Notes: generated by a model from the letters alone, not told the origin. Counted from the stretch's first letter, positions 23,401-37,660 are shown. The stretch is 64,000 bases of DNA from Ophthalmolycus amberensis (GCA_024529925.1 JAFEUB010000725.1:1319001-1383000); one strand, 5' to 3'. A program made the numbers and translations.

Positions 23401-24141
23401 AGACTAGGCGTGTGACAGACGCGTACGGTAGTTATGAGTCTCAGCAGGGCTGTTTAGACAAGTGTTAGAGGAGGCTTCAGTGACATTATGCTCCAACAGA
23501 TGAAGCGACAACACACTGAAAGCCTTATTTACTGTATGTTAGTGTCGTCTTTGTACAAACATTGAGACGGTCATAGAGCACTGCGCTTTAGATCCCTCCA
23601 CTTTGTACACAGACTGGCTCTTGCATCAAAGCATTTGCGTGAATTTGAAAAAGATTTGCTACATCTATACGCTTTTATATAAAAATGGCAACGTAGGTAC
23701 ACATTGGTCCAAAGTAAGCTGCCACTGAAATGTGTTGGGATCATGTATAGGGCCTAATGTTTTACTACATATTATAATCGAATGGGAAGATTGCCCATGC
23801 CATGCATTGAATCCATTCATGCAGTCCCAGAGGATGAACCTTTTCTGTTTTGGAAACCCCTTCGCTCTTAACCTTACCCTAACCAGCCTTATGTCAATCT
23901 AAACTGGTTTTCCCTGACCACAAAAGTTACCTACTCAGCTCACGATCTTATTTTTATATGAGAACATTGAAAAATGGACTGTGGTTTTAAAGCCTTCTTT
24001 GTTTTTTCCACCATCTTGTTTTTTGGAACCACAAGTGACCGAAAACTTATAATTAACTTTCATGAACTGAAAACACACTCTAAAAGGGTTTAAAGTTCTA
24101 AGACACTGACAACTCCCAGAATGGACAACACTGTGGTAGCA
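23401..24141. other. Non-coding interval
   Basis: No recognised gene, complete mobile element or tandem repeat. Confidence 0.35.
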
Positions 24142-24476
24142 ACCTGACAACCACAAGGTAGCCCCGCCCTAAGGCAAACCATGCTTAATGGTGTAGTTGA
24201 CTCTACATGGACCATAACTTACGAAATGAACATCATGATGTATTGAAGACTTGAAACTAGAGGTTGAGACCATAAACTCATGTTTACAATGTTGACTGAG
24301 GTAATAATTCAAGAGAGAAGTAGAGTCATTTTCTCATAGACTTCTATACACCAGCTTTATTTATACCACAGGAGGAGTTGCCCCCTAATGGCCAGCTGAC
24401 AAAATGCAGGTTTAAAACACTTCAACATTGGCTTCACTTTTCAGAACCGGAGGTTGCCGCCTTGGTGTCATCCTCA
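24142..24476 (-). repeat. Dispersed repeat R1, copy 2 (inverted)
   Basis: Inverted relative to 7110-7522 and 62709-63183. It includes agaaccggaggttgccgcc at its right edge (24444-24462), the block that also marks the truncated copies at 12130 and 52445. The central part (gagaccataaactcatgttt) is the reverse complement of the corresponding segment in copy 1. Confidence 0.8.
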
Positions 24477-27400
24477 CGTCACACTATATCTTTGTAGCCC
24501 CACTACCGGTAAGATCCAACAATGCTCATCAAGCATGTGATATTTTAAAGCCTTACAAGATGTCTGAACTGCAAAATTTACATGATCACTACACACCAAA
24601 AAACAAAAAACGGTTAGTTGCGAAAGAATTTCATCACGTTTGAGTTTCAGAAACTATCACTGGAGTTCAGCAAGACTGAGCTGCAGCTCTGCAGCGGTCA
24701 GCCGTCCATTCTCTCCAGCCAGGAAGCCCCCCTGCGGTACCCTCCCCAATCCCAATTCGGCCCCCGGTTCATTCCCCAGTGGTTCACCTGGTGCAGTAAT
24801 GTTATGCTACAATATGGCAGTTAGCTGGATGAACTCCACATCAACCCTGTGTGTGTGTGTGTGTTTGCTACCTATCTGCGGTGCTTTCAGGGGGCGTTTG
24901 CCAGCCTTCACCTCATCTCCGGCCCTCACTCTGAGGAGACTTGGAATTAGTGTAATTATCATCGCCCGTGTCACGGAAACACGAGGAGGAAGGTATCGTC
25001 CCCGGGAGGCCTTCTTAGATATAGCACCAGAGGCGCGTGTGTGTGTGCATGCATGTGTTTATGATAATGCGGGTGTGCAACTTTATCTTTTATGAATTGC
25101 CACAGCTGTGTTAGACAGCTGCTAGAGGGGGCTGCATTCAGCGAGGGCGCCTCCCCTTTCGTTACCGCCGAAAACATGCCCCCGTCTTCCCGCACACAAA
25201 CAATCACAGGCACAGTCTATCGCACACACTCGGGCGCCGCGTAATTACAGAGTTCAGTGCTTACATTTAAGAATATATGCAAATTCGTTCTGATCACCCC
25301 TCGAGAACAGTTTGAGAAGATGATGGCAACCGGCGTGCGAGCACATTCAAGTTTCCGTGTGTGTGTGTGTGCGTGTGTTTTCTTGTTATTGGCTGATGTT
25401 GTGAAGACCATTTCGCCTCGGGACACGGTTCTGACTGAAACCGGAGAGAGCACAGTAGCGAGGAATCCTCCTTCCCTTGTAACGCTTGTGTGACATTAGC
25501 TGCGGGCGACGGTGGCTGCTGCGCATCAAACACCAAAGAAATCCCCCCCTGCTGTGATCTGCAAGCTGCAGACTCAGCAGATTGCTGTCATCTCATGGCC
25601 CCGTGAAAAGTTAGTAACGTTCGCCGTGTACTACGCCCCGGCCGCTCCTGCTGGACCTCAATGTGAAAGGATGGGAGAGATAAACTCTCTCTACCCCCCT
25701 GCGGTGGAGTCTTGGAGCGGTCCACAACTATGTGCTGCTGTTGGAGTGGCTCGGCTAGCAGCGGCATTAAAAGCTGCGTTTGTGGCCCCCGGGGGTTGAG
25801 AGGATAGCACCAGTAAGGGGCTGACGGAAAGGTCTCTTTGTGTTCATGTGGGATTCAGCACTTTTTAAACCAAGGAAACACAAGTTGAATGTGTTACTTG
25901 GATATGTTTCAACCTGGACCCTATCTTCCCATGTGTTTGTGTCTAAGTGACCAATGTGGACAACACAAAGCAACGCTTTCTGTTCTCTGACTCAACAAAC
26001 TCTCACAACACCGGCACTCTCTCAACTCCACGTACATTAGAGAGTTGCCCGGAGCGATGGCATCAGAGCCCGTTTAGCGGCTGCAGCGTTCACCCTGAAT
26101 ACTGGACCAATTTCAAAAGTTGTTGTCCCCATTAGAGACAAAAACAGGGGGAAATAGGATCCAGGTTAGACAGGGTTACCAAAGTTACCCTTTCATATGT
26201 GCTATTTCAAGCTACAACTTGCAAGTGTACTAAACGCAATATGTATTTCATATGAACAACATGGCCTGCATCTTACTTTTTTCTGTTAAATTGTCTGTTT
26301 AATGATTACGTGAGATTGATTATTGCATATGCATTCTTTTTTCTAAACTTAAAGCTACAGTAAGGAACTTGTAATTGATTATGAAACAGTCTCAATTTGA
26401 TACTGATGCCTCTATACGACCCACATAAGTAAACAAGACCATCAGGGAGGAGATTGGCTTTTTTATATAGTTATTCTTAACGCTTGTCATTGGTGCCACT
26501 GGGTTGGATTCCGCACAAAATCTGATGAAATCATGCGGACGTCATTAGTGCGATGACAACTGGCTCAGATCTCAGTATTATCGTTGGATGAATGGATTCG
26601 TTTTCTTTCTACATATTGTAGCGTGAGCGGCTCCTGCTCCGTTTCTAGGCGGGGAAGTAGTTCGCACCTAACACGGTGGTCACTCCGTCGGCTGTCCCAC
26701 CTGCGAGGATATGCGTTCCTCCTTGAGGTCTCAGAACAATACCTCATCTCACCCCGTAGCTAAATCGTTAGGATTTCGGAATTAATTGTCTTCTTGAAAG
26801 TCTTTTACGGCTAATGCCCTCGGCGCTCTCAATGGGATGTAACCCTCACACCCTGTATGTAATAGTTATGTACATCGTCTATACTTTACTATTGCCTATT
26901 GTGAACATTCTCACCATTTATGACTAACACTGCCAAGTCTTCACACAGGGAACTCACCTTAAGCTCCTCTGCATGTTTCAGTCGTCACATCTTATCGCAC
27001 CATTAACGGACAGGGGAAGAGGGGTACATTGTTTTAAAGGACCAGAACACTGTTTTGGTTTCAGTCACTTACTAAATGTAAGGCTGTGTTTTTAATTCTG
27101 GTTTTTCACACAAGATTCACATACAACAATTTCAATTCAATGAAACAGTATCAGTGGCTACAATAACTCATTCTAGCATTCCTCTCTGTCAGCCTTCGCT
27201 GATTTTGTAATGAGGTCTTCTTCTGTCAGCTCTCTGACATTCCCACTCTCTATTTGTGGGGGGGGGGGGGGGAGAAGCCCCAAACTCACAGTTTTTCTGC
27301 TGCTTTTTCTGCTGCTCTCAGGCCGGCACCTCCTTCATTTCATGTGTCACGAGTCCTCCTCTTTCTGAGCTGACAGAATGTAACTGGTGGTAACTGGTTT

Positions 27401-29661
27401 GATCCTGCTAGAACCAGAAGCCCTGTAAGGCTCAAGTGACTATTTCAAACAAAGTGTCTAACTCTAAACAGTTTATATGTTAAATCACAGCTATCATAAA
27501 ATAAAACAATTTACATTATGATGGTTATAAAAAGTCTAAACATGCTATATGTTGTGCTTGTTATACTTTGAAATCAAAAGGGTTACAGGTTATAATAAGC
27601 TATACTTTTATGCTTTCATACTTTTCTACGATCTTTCTACATACAAACGTACATTTACAATAATCCCTGCTTTCAGGGGTTTGCTGGATCTAACCACTCC
27701 ATTGTTGGTTGAATCAATTGTTTAAATTGGACCTCTTGCGTCCGCCCTCGTCACTTTCCCTGAGACAGACAATATCATCAATCCCTGTATCTATTCTAAA
27801 TCCCATCAGCCTGTGATTCCATTCTGTCTTAATCTGAGGATTAATATTTTACCAAGCCTCCGGCAGCCTTCTTCAACGTTGTTCAAATGACTTCCTAGAA
27901 CTTGCGTTCGGCAGTTTTCTCTGCTTCTGTTTTAATGGCCTTAGTTTAACCCCATTTTAGGTTTGTCGTTAAACTTGCCAATAGGCTGTCATTGTGCTCA
28001 TTGTTGTCACGTTGATGGGTGGGAGGTGAATTCCTCTCTGCTGCCCCCCCACAACCCATGTTGGTGCCCTGATGATTCCCCTCCGATGCAGTGGTGAATG
28101 CTAGAGGGGAGATGTGCACCCTGCCATGATACCAATTTCCAGGTGCTGCCATGCTGGGGTGAGTTACACGGCTGCAAAGCACATCGGTGTGCTTGGGAAA
28201 TAGATGATGAAAGGATTGGGTGAACCAAATGTGTTCTCCAGGTCAGGATATTGAAATTACAATTACAATTCTCTTCTGTTTCCTCTGTTGGATTTGAATT
28301 CCGCATCTGATTGTTTGAAACAGGTTCTCCTGCTTTTCTGTCAATTAGTTAAGTACTTGTAAACATCATGTCCTGATTATTCTATGTGGAGCCTGCATTA
28401 AAGTGTCGGCTTGTTTGTGTCCCACGTTTGTCTTTCATGAGCTTCTATACAATCTCAAGCATCTGGTGTATTTGTACGTGACAGAGGACTCCACTTTCCC
28501 CCAAGGCTGACCACGCTCTTACACAGTTTCAATCCATTTTTCAGCGCTGGTTCTCTGGCACCTCTTGCAGAAGTCGCATGTCTCTGTGCCCTTCACTGTC
28601 TGTGTGTCTTTTCTTGGGGATTTGTCTCCTTTTATTTTTTCTTTCAGAGTAGCACTTGTCCTTGCTGAATAATAATTTGACAAATGCAAAGAGATGCTTT
28701 CAAAAAAATCCTTGCTTCGGCTATACTTTGTTTCATTTTTACCTGAGGTTTTCTGTCCTTTGCAAAAAATAAAACATTCAAAGAAATGTGCCTTTGGTAC
28801 AGTGACATCTCACCTTTATCCCCTGGTTAGCTGCATTGTACCACTTAATGCAACTGTAAATCTTTGTTATAACTCATGTTTAAACAATGACAAGTCCAAC
28901 TTGACTGTTTATCGGTTCTTTTTCTGAGTGAAACTTGTCATCAGGGCTGAGGAAAGATAAGTAAAGATCGTCGTCCGGGTGAAATGAAACCAAGGTGTAC
29001 TGCAGCGGCGGCGGCCTCATTTGCACTTTTAGCACCGTTAGCTGCTAGCCGCCGGCTCAGCCATCGCCATTTTGAGAGCCTTTCAGGGCCAATAGAAATG
29101 CTCCAAATTTCGTATTCAGCATCCACGGAATCATCCTCTCTCTCCTCCACTCTTTAATGTTCTCTACCAGGTCAGATGACAATGGAACGATTTGTTTTAG
29201 AGACCTTTAAAATCAAACAATGAAAACTATTGGCTTTGTTTTGTTTATATAGCAGCATTGAAGCCTAGTTACTAAAAAAAAGGATCATATATATGAATTA
29301 TTTTAACATATACATTCCCCTAAGAAGACCAGCCCTCCTTCATCAACTAATCACACAGTGAAATCTGATCATTTTCTGAGAAGTAGGATTTGTTTTACAT
29401 ACACACTATCTTAAATGCTCATTTGGACAGCAGCGGATTGATTTTCTACCAACTCAGAGCATTATTAAAAAGCTTAGTTTCAAGCGTGGACATCCTCAGC
29501 TGGGACTCTAATCAGCTCCCAGTCATGACTCAGTGGGAAACAACAAGCCGGGTGGCCCAGAGCAGCTGCAGCCCTGTTTTTGCCTCACTACTCTGATAGA
29601 AATGCTGATCAACAACCCAAACCCACTGTGATGCTACTGATCAATTATCAGCAGGTGTAAT

Positions 29662-29662
<1 letters not shown>
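24477..29662. other. Non-coding interval
   Basis: No gene recognised. It contains short TG runs (24847-24864, 25356-25378), a 15-G tract at 27258-27272 and scattered AT-rich sequence. 24890-25020 and 25500-25800 are GC-balanced and repeat-free; 28930-29150 has a GCGGCGGCGG run and CpG-rich wording. None has splice-bounded coding potential that I can defend. 26350-26530 and 27035-27120 resemble fish dispersed repeats but could not be paired inside the window. Confidence 0.35.
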
Positions 29663-29708
<46 letters not shown>

Positions 29709-29740
29709 ACACACACACACACACGCACGCACACACACAC
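29663..29740. repeat. (CA)n microsatellite
   Basis: About 20 perfect CA units, one AGAC interruption, then further CA with cgcacgca variants. Confidence 0.95.
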
Positions 29741-31685
29741 ATTTCTGTGATGAGCATGAGGGTAATTTACATTCATTGTACTCTAATATAGCTTAATGCC
29801 AATGCATGGTTTTATAGTATATCTGTATATCAGTGAAGAGCTTTCAAACCGATTGCGATAGACAGTATACATCTCGGACATTTCCGTACCTATTGTTTGT
29901 TTGCTCTGGTCCAAATCAGTTGAGAGAAATCCAATGAAACAAGTTGCATCGCTACAAACCACGTGGGAACGTTCACTCTGCTTACTAGTCTGTCGGGGCG
30001 GGATCAAGAAAGCATACAAAGGAGGAAGGTCCTGTGTTCTGGACTAGTGCGTATTACCGGGACAGCAACACGTTTCCCTGCATTAAGAATTTCGTTTTTT
30101 GTCCTTATTCTGAAAAAGAAAAAGCTGTTTACATGGCTCATGAAAAAATGAATATTCCACTAATATCCCTGAGCAGCCGTGCTGATCAACATAACCGGAG
30201 GAGAGCTTGTTCGAACGTGCGAACACAGACTCCCTTTTGTAAAGGTTCACTTTGTGATATTTGAGCAAATCCAAAAACCTGTTGACATCCAAGTCTGTCA
30301 TGATGTTTAAAAGAAGGTGTGTTTCACCTTCCTAACATTAATATCTGCTTTTCTTTTGAGCATGCATCTCTCCAAACTGTTGGCTAGTTGGTCTGTGTGC
30401 AACCATGCGTACAACGCACAGAGCTGACCATAAACAGGCAAGAGGCCGTTTGTAGCAAAATGCTGATGTCGTCAACAGGTGTGAACACAACCTGTGAGCT
30501 AGTTGTACCAATCAGGCTCAACACACAACATGTGACAGACCAACGGTGATTGGTGCAGTGTGTTGAGAGGTGTTGCAGTGCAATTATTGAGTACTTTATC
30601 TATATAATATTTAAACCTATTAGAGGCATTGGTCTCTGATTAGAGACTGTATAAAACATGGCCGTAGTCTCTTGGAAGTCACCCAGAGGTTTCTGAAGAG
30701 TCAAAGTGGGCCCTCCTGTCAATGACAACGCAGCCTAATTCCACAGCCAGTCAAAAAAGCTAGCAGCTAGCGACCAAGTACGGCACCCACCTGTCATGCT
30801 AAACTTTATGTTTAAATATAATTTAAACAGGCAAGTTATATAAAAACCCACACCTTGTGTAGTATTAAGAGGGATATTAGGTTTGGAGACAAACACAGGC
30901 CGTGAACATGTTTATTTCTGCTGTAAATAGTCCTTTGAACATGAGGATCTATAGGTGTTGACCCTCTTTTTGAGCCATCTTAAGTGACCATGTGAGCACC
31001 TGCAGTTTTTGCCGCTTCCTCGTTGGCTTCATTTGTCAGCACCGGAAGTTTCCGCTTGGTCCAAACTGCAGAAAACACTTAAGCAGGTAATTTTGTCCCA
31101 CATTCAGAGATCAGTCGTTATTTTTTCATTCACACAAGAACAAATTCTGCCAGTGGTGCAATTAGATCATTTTAATGGTGGGAAATAGATTTTTGTGCAC
31201 AGAGCTCCTATTTGCATTTGGAGACACTGCTAATTTCGCAATGAATTTGTGCTTTGCGAACATTTCAGAACAAAAGTTTTCATGCCTCCCTCACGTAGCG
31301 AGCCTCATGCGCTGCCATACCACCTGATGTGCCATACGTCTGACATTTTAATGTTCCATCACGCTGTCTGCTGGTGAAAGGTGGGAGGGGAATTGGGGGA
31401 AAAAAAAACCTCAGACAGGTGAGATGAGATCTAGAAGCTGCATGTCCAGGTTGACTGTGTACTTTTCTTTTTCTCCCCATCTCTCTGGTCTCACACTGTC
31501 TATTGTTTGAGTGGCAATATACTCAATTTGGTCCACTTTACTTATGTTTCACACAGACGTACACACAGACGCCACTCCCACCCGACGCTGGCACACACAC
31601 ACACATACAGATGAGGCCTGAGTCTCCTCTCACTGCTGGCTCTCAGAGCCCTTGGCGCTGCTTGTTTACCCTTCACTGTGACAGT
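29741..31685. other. Non-coding interval
   Basis: No gene recognised. 30640-31080 has wording reminiscent of R1 (gactgtataaaacatggccg; gttggcttcatttgtcagca) but too diverged to call. The frames at 29963-30264 lack recognisable motifs. Confidence 0.35.
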
Positions 31686-31689
31686 TGTG

Positions 31690-31728
<39 letters not shown>

Positions 31729-31851
31729 CGATCTGAGGAAGGAGATATTGCGTGTCAAGTGCTCTCCAGGGCTAAGCTATCATTTCTGAGTGTTATCACA
31801 CCATCCTACTTCCCAGGGGCTGGCTGTCTTTCTCTCTGTCTCTCTCTCTAT

Positions 31852-31908
<57 letters not shown>

Positions 31909-32023
31909 TCTCTCTCTGTCACACACACACTCACACAGGAGGAGCTCCAGACAGTGTTAGGCCAGTGAGGCGTGCAGTCAGAGAGGAGAGAAAAGACTGG
32001 AGTAAGTTGACCAGTTGGTGAAG

Positions 32024-32055
<32 letters not shown>

Positions 32056-32079
32056 CTACACAGACACACACACACACTT
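31686..32079. repeat. Cluster of three CA/TG microsatellites
   Basis: TG run at 31686-31728, CA run of about 25 units at 31855-31906 and a broken CA run at 32028-32079, separated by CT-rich and single-copy DNA. The alternation of TG and CA orientation within 400 bp creates short self-complementary arms. Confidence 0.9.
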
Positions 32080-34819
32080 TTTCAGACTGGAAAATCAGTC
32101 ATGCAATGGTCCCATTCAGACACGCAGCGCTGCAAAGACCTTTCTGACCTGCAGCTACCACACAGAGTACAAGTTCAACTGTCAGACCAGTGAAGTGCAT
32201 GGATTACTAATGTATAGTACTCACTGCGTACGCATAGATACCGGTCAAGTTCAAAGTTTTTAAAAAGGCAGATATTTGTTGGATTCCACTTTCACATTAT
32301 TTTCCTTCGCTGAAGGAGAATACCCATCAGTGTCGTATCGGGTGCATCGAAGAAACAGAATCCATTTATTACTGAAACCAGGACAGCGAAGGTACCCCGA
32401 TGAAGTCATTTTAACCCAAAACCATGAGGTTTCCTTCAAGGTTTTGAGCCTGAACCTGAACCTTAACCGTAGTGGTGTGAGAACAGAAATAGTCTTTTTT
32501 TTTTAAAGCTAATGTGTAATGGTCATGGAAGGCATTGACAAATAATGTCGTCCTCTGTATGGTGACGGTATTTGTTTTGGCCTACGAGTACATATTGAAA
32601 TCACCAAGTACATGTATTTATTTACGATGACTCAGCTTCTTCAGCAGCACTTGAACATCATTACAGAATGAAGCTTTCATACGATGGAGGGTTAGACATG
32701 ACCAGTACATCAAAAGGACATTTGGGGTGAGATGGTAATAATACGCGCAGCCAAACATTCCAGTTGGGATTCTATCGCCATTACACCGATCTTTAATGGT
32801 ATCTTTAACGTACATTATTACACCCCCCCCCCCCCCCCCCCATCTGTCACCTGAGCAACTCTGGGACCAGGAGATGATGATTTAAGTCTGCATCGTACCA
32901 ATCGAGGCCAACACAAACCAGTTCAATCCTTCACTTCCTGGGCTTTTTCAATGAAGAAATAAAGGAATCAATGGCCCTCTGGAGCCTTATGGCCTCACCA
33001 TCTGTTAGTATACCACGTCATGGGGACATTGCCTGTGTTTCTCCAACAGCTAACAGCTAACAGTGAGCGTGAAGCCCGCGCCAACAGATGAAGGGGAGGA
33101 AAAAAGCATTACTGATGCGTTATCAGCGCAACTGTGCGCCTATTGGTCAGCGGCCTAATCCTGCTCTCAGCAGCCTGGAGGAGCGATGGGGGCTTTTGTG
33201 TTTTTTCTATCCGGCCGAGGTTTCTGGGCCTGACGAGTTTGCCCTTCCCGCGCCTACAACTTTCGCTTTCCCAGACTCATCTGTGGCGTAGGGGGTTGAT
33301 GCAAAACATGCACGCGTAGACGAAGCCTCAACAGACAAAGTCGCGGTCATGTGGAATCCCCTTCAGAAAGATGGAGTCGCTCGTTTGCAGAAAACTAACC
33401 GGACATTTTGCTCGGCCTCGGACTGCCGCTGAGAAGCACAGATGCCACTGTTTGTCCAAGGGCTGGTGCATCTTTGTGTGTGTGTGTGTGTGTGTGTGTT
33501 TGCAATTGCTCAGGAGTGCGGCAGATGCCTCTGTTTGAGATGTCCTTGAAATGTGTCCCTGACCGCCAATTAGCGCCGCCTTATTTGCCCACCGCAATGC
33601 CGCCCCAATTACCATCAAACCAATACCTGTTACGACCTGCCGCGAACCGCTGTGAGCCACCGCCACACCTCTGCCTCCGCCACTTAAGGCATCAAGACCC
33701 CCGGGTCATCGCCGTTAAATGGCTGTCACCGGGCATTTAATTACACCGCTGCTACAGCTAATGGAATGGCTGCCGCCATTATTTGTAGAAAATAAAGTGG
33801 TGGGGTTTCAACTTTTTTTGTTGTTGTTGTTTATTTCACTAACAAATGAATGGACCCCCGTCTATTCATTTGTTAGTTCTTCCATCCGTCCCGCGGCGTC
33901 TCACACCGCACTGATAGGATTGTGAGGAAACTTTGAAAAGTGACAGTGAGGTCCAAAGGGGTGAAGGTTGGATGGGAATGCTGAAGTAGCGGCTTTTTCA
34001 TTGTATTCACGTGCTCATTACTGCAGAAACATGACAATCTCTTCTGAGACATGCTTCGTGAAGATTGAAGAAAACCAATACTAAAACGTCTGCTTCTATT
34101 GATACTCAACACAACAGACCCATAGACGTCCTTGCAAAATTTGTCAAAATGCTGTATTTTCCAATGACTCTCTCTCTCGCTGTGCCTCTAATGCTAGTAT
34201 GTGTTTGCCACCCTCCACTCATCTGCTTATAGCTTTGAACCATTCACATCTGGGGAAAATAAATCCCATGCTGACAGAAATGTGCCACCCGGAAATCTTT
34301 GCATGTGCTGTCTGCAAAATTCACCAGGGTATCCTAAAATGTACTGGTAGCCTCACCAACCTCGCTGTGTGAAGAGGTGATGCGCGCGTCAGTCGTAAGC
34401 ATGTTAGCATAGCAGCTAACGAGGCTTCAAAAGTTAACTGACCCTGAACTCCTTGCAAGTTGAAGGCAATAAGTGAAACCATGATGTTGGGGTCTGACCA
34501 TATGGCTTCAACATGTGCTGTGCGACAAAGAGAGTCAGGCCTTCCCTTTTTGCAAGCAAAGGTTTCATCCTGATTGTGGTTTGATGAGCACCAAACCTCC
34601 TCTGAAGGAATTTCACATTAGGGTGTGAGTTTCCTCCCCGCCAAAAACTATGCGTTCCTGAAGTCACCTGAAAGCACCGCTGCAATCTCATTGGCCGAGA
34701 GCCAAGACACCCCAGGACCCCTGTAGTTCAGACACTGTTCTACAAAACTATCTGCAGCCCCCACCCCAATGCTTTTTCCACCGATCCCTCCGGGATAGAA
34801 GGAGGCACACAGCAACGTT
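32080..34819. other. Non-coding interval
   Basis: No gene recognised. Contains a 19-C tract (32823-32841) and a TG microsatellite (33475-33499). 33080-33780 is relatively GC-rich, evenly composed and free of repeats apart from the TG run, making it the better candidate in this interval for conserved non-coding sequence. That is inference from composition only. Confidence 0.35.
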
Positions 34820-35725
34820 GCTTCTCTTTTTAACCAAAATCCTAGGTTTCACAGTTATATTCGCTGGCCGAATTCACCAAACTGTCTATTTTATCTTTGT
34901 TCGCATCCACGAAACGAACCCTTTTAATCCTGCAGAAGTGAAGAAGCAAGACGCCTTCAGAAAGAGAGACAGAGAACTTCCACTCTCCACCAAGCGCCTC
35001 GTCTGCTCCGGCCATAAGGACGCGAAAGTCCCTTATCGAGAAGACAGCGATTCTCTCCCACCTGCGAAAAACACGGCCCGCAGCCGTGCTGCCCGAGCCC
35101 ACTGAAGCTCAGAAGACTCCCCTCAATCACCACGATTGCATCGTACCGTAAGGCAAGATAGAGTCTGGGCAGAGTTAGAGAGAGTTTAATTTGTGTTTAT
35201 TTTATCTTGTTTGTGTGCTTAAAGTACTGTTCATTTTTATAACGAGGTGTATGCTTAATAATCGCCGACACTAACGATCGCTGAGATCGTTGGGGTTGTG
35301 TAGAAGTAGCGTGTATTCCATGCTACTGTGATCTGTGCTGAGCGAGCCGCCTAGTGAGGTCGAAGCTGCTTCTCATCAGTTCAGGAGGTCAGAACCGCCG
35401 GCTGAGACAAAGAGCCGCTGTTCCTGCTCCCCTGGCTGAGAGAGCAATCTTCCGTACTCCCGCGCGGCGCAGAGGATCGTAATCGCCTGTTTTATTTCAT
35501 TTTGTTTTGTTCCTTTCCCTTCTCTTTACTAACTCACACACACATATAGCTTTGAGCTAATCTAGCTACGTGCTGAACAGCTACCGACACATGTAGACAC
35601 CGGGTCTCCTGTTGGCTCTCCGCCATTTTGGCTCTCGCGCATGAGAGACGTCACCACGTCCCAGCTACGTCACACGTCACTGAGCTGTTCCCTCGCTCCC
35701 CCCCCTTTTCACTCACAACACACAC

Positions 35726-35767
<42 letters not shown>

Positions 35768-36175
35768 CCCCCTCTTTTCAATAGTCTGTTGATTTTAGAT
35801 AGCGTGCTCATGAATGTATAGTTGTTGTTTAGTCTAGATATTAGTTGACTAGATCATTAGTATTAGAACTTAATAAACTCTGTTATATTTTAAAGAGCAG
35901 CTGTCTGTGATTACTTTGTGCATGCGTATTGTAATAATAACTATATGTGGTCTGTGCTCGAACTTAACCCTTCACTGTCACTCTGAATGTGTAATAGTAC
36001 TCAGACTATTGACATTATGAGTGAACACTAATTATGAGACTTAGTTTTATCGTTTGGTTATTGGTCCCTGTTCGCAGGGTGGTGCCCCGTTATTATTAAT
36101 AATCATTAATAATTGTTACTGACATTAATAATTCTATTGATGTCAAGAATTCAGTTTCCTTTACGTTCCCAACAA
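34820..36175 (+). other. Possible LTR-like or other multi-part repeat-derived block
   Basis: The block has a GC-rich first half (gatcgctgagatcgttgggg, cgccgccat-type wording), a CA microsatellite (35722-35765), an aataaa signal at 35872, then an AT-rich tail containing ggtccctgttcgcaggg (a small hairpin) and ggtggtgccccgttattatt, and ends near cgttcccaaca. The order resembles U3-R-U5 of a long terminal repeat. However, no second copy, no target duplication and no coding region of a retroelement are visible. Treat it as an unproven candidate. Confidence 0.25.
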
Positions 36176-36515
36176 TGAGCTAAACTATATATAAACTAAA
36201 ATCGCTTTTAAAAATAGTCTTCGTAATAAAACAGATCCTGCTTTGTCTCTCTCCTAGTGTTCTGTTGTGCTGCTTGTACATGTAGCGCTCCACAGTGCGA
36301 CAATTTTGGACCGAAAATCTGTCAAGTGCGACCCAACATTTTGACATAATGTTTTCAGAAATCAATGTATATGACAACTGATAAAAACGGTTCAAATGTA
36401 AGGTGAACAAGTTTGGGTGCTGGTACACCTAAATAAAAAGTTGGGGCCCTGACATGTGCAAGTGTGTATGTGTGTGTGTATCTAGAAGTCATGTCATTGT
36501 GGGAGTTCCTCCATT

Positions 36516-36532
36516 CCCCCCCCCCCCCCCCC
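36516..36532. repeat. 17-base C homopolymer
   Basis: Uninterrupted C run. One of several G/C homopolymers in the window, with the 22-G run at 18407 and the 19-C run at 32823. Confidence 0.9.
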
Positions 36533-36609
36533 TGTAGATATTTCATTCATGAACATTCCCCTCCTTTCTCTGCTGGGTCAAAAGCATGCCCCAGTCACGG
36601 AATGAGCCT

Positions 36610-36675
<66 letters not shown>
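36610..36675. repeat. Perfect (CA)33 microsatellite
   Basis: Thirty-three uninterrupted CA units, the longest perfect dinucleotide run in the window. It generates a long His/Thr frame that is not a gene. Confidence 0.95.
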
Positions 36676-36678
<3 letters not shown>

Positions 36679-37369
36679 GAGATTTAGCCACTCACACACA
36701 AACACAAAGAGAAAAATATTGATGCACATAGTGGCATTTAAACGGGAGGAAATTCAGAGCAGACATACAGACATGAAAAGTAAAGAAAAGAAGAGCGGGG
36801 TGATAAACTTCCATAAGGGGGATGAGGGCTCATTGAATGACGATGGTGAAAGTGATGTGACTCGTATGCTGCGGCCTCCAGATCTCAACCAAACTGAACC
36901 CCAGCAGCGTGCCAGACAGAGCCCATGTTGACAGGGTAGACTCGGCTGGGTGTCAGCTGCATCTGTTCTACAGAGTCGAGCTCTCCACTATTCTCTTTCC
37001 CCGCGTGGTTCACAGCAAAAGCCACGGCACCTGTTTCACTTACACTCAACCAAATACTTCCTTTTGGTTGGAAGAGCTATGGCTACTAAACGAATCCCTT
37101 CAATCGCACAGAAATTCCTCATCTTAGCGTTTGCGATCACAGTTTAGCACAGACATTATCGAGAATAATGATAATGATAATACAAATATATTTATTTATT
37201 TATTCATTCAGTGAATAACCCATCGTTCACAAAACCAGGAATGCATTGATATTGCATATCAGGCCTAGGCCGACTCAGCTGGTTCGGATATCGGTGAAAA
37301 TTGTTCAATTGACCTCTATGTTTATATTCTGTATACGTTAAATACTACGACGGCTGGTGGTACCACTGT
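36676..37369. other. Non-coding interval
   Basis: No recognised gene. A short (ttta)n-like run lies at 37180-37205. Confidence 0.35.
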
Positions 37370-37660
37370 TTTGCAAGCGTGGCCTTCAGGTTGCGTAAAA
37401 TCGGTAAGAGCTCTCTTTAGAGCCAGAGTTCAGTTTGTCCGTTCTGGGCTACTGTAGAACAATAGTGGCTCAACATGGTGGACTTCGTGAAAGCAGACTC
37501 GCTTCCTACGTATAGATATGAAGGGAACATTCTAAGATAACGGGAAACACAAATATTCTTAGTTTTAGGTGATTATACACTAATGAAAACATAGATATGA
37601 ATATTATATTCCATTTCTGCCAATAGATTCCCCGAAATTTTGCACACTGTGTCTTCAAGT
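37370..37660 (+). repeat. Widespread teleost interspersed repeat
   Basis: The wording ttctgggctactgtagaaca, ggctcaacatggtggacttc, gtgattatacactaatgaaa and catttctgccaatagattcc follows in order a non-autonomous repeat that I recall as very common in perciform genomes and in their UTRs. Only one copy is in this window, so the call depends on remembered similarity and not on internal comparison. Confidence 0.5.

Noticed and set aside
34818..35105. 95-codon frame as a gene
   Set aside because: No domain, no homologue recognised, and an overlapping frame of similar length on the other strand.
36464..36931. 155-codon frame
   Set aside because: Its centre is the (CA)33 microsatellite read as His-Thr; the flanks show no domain.
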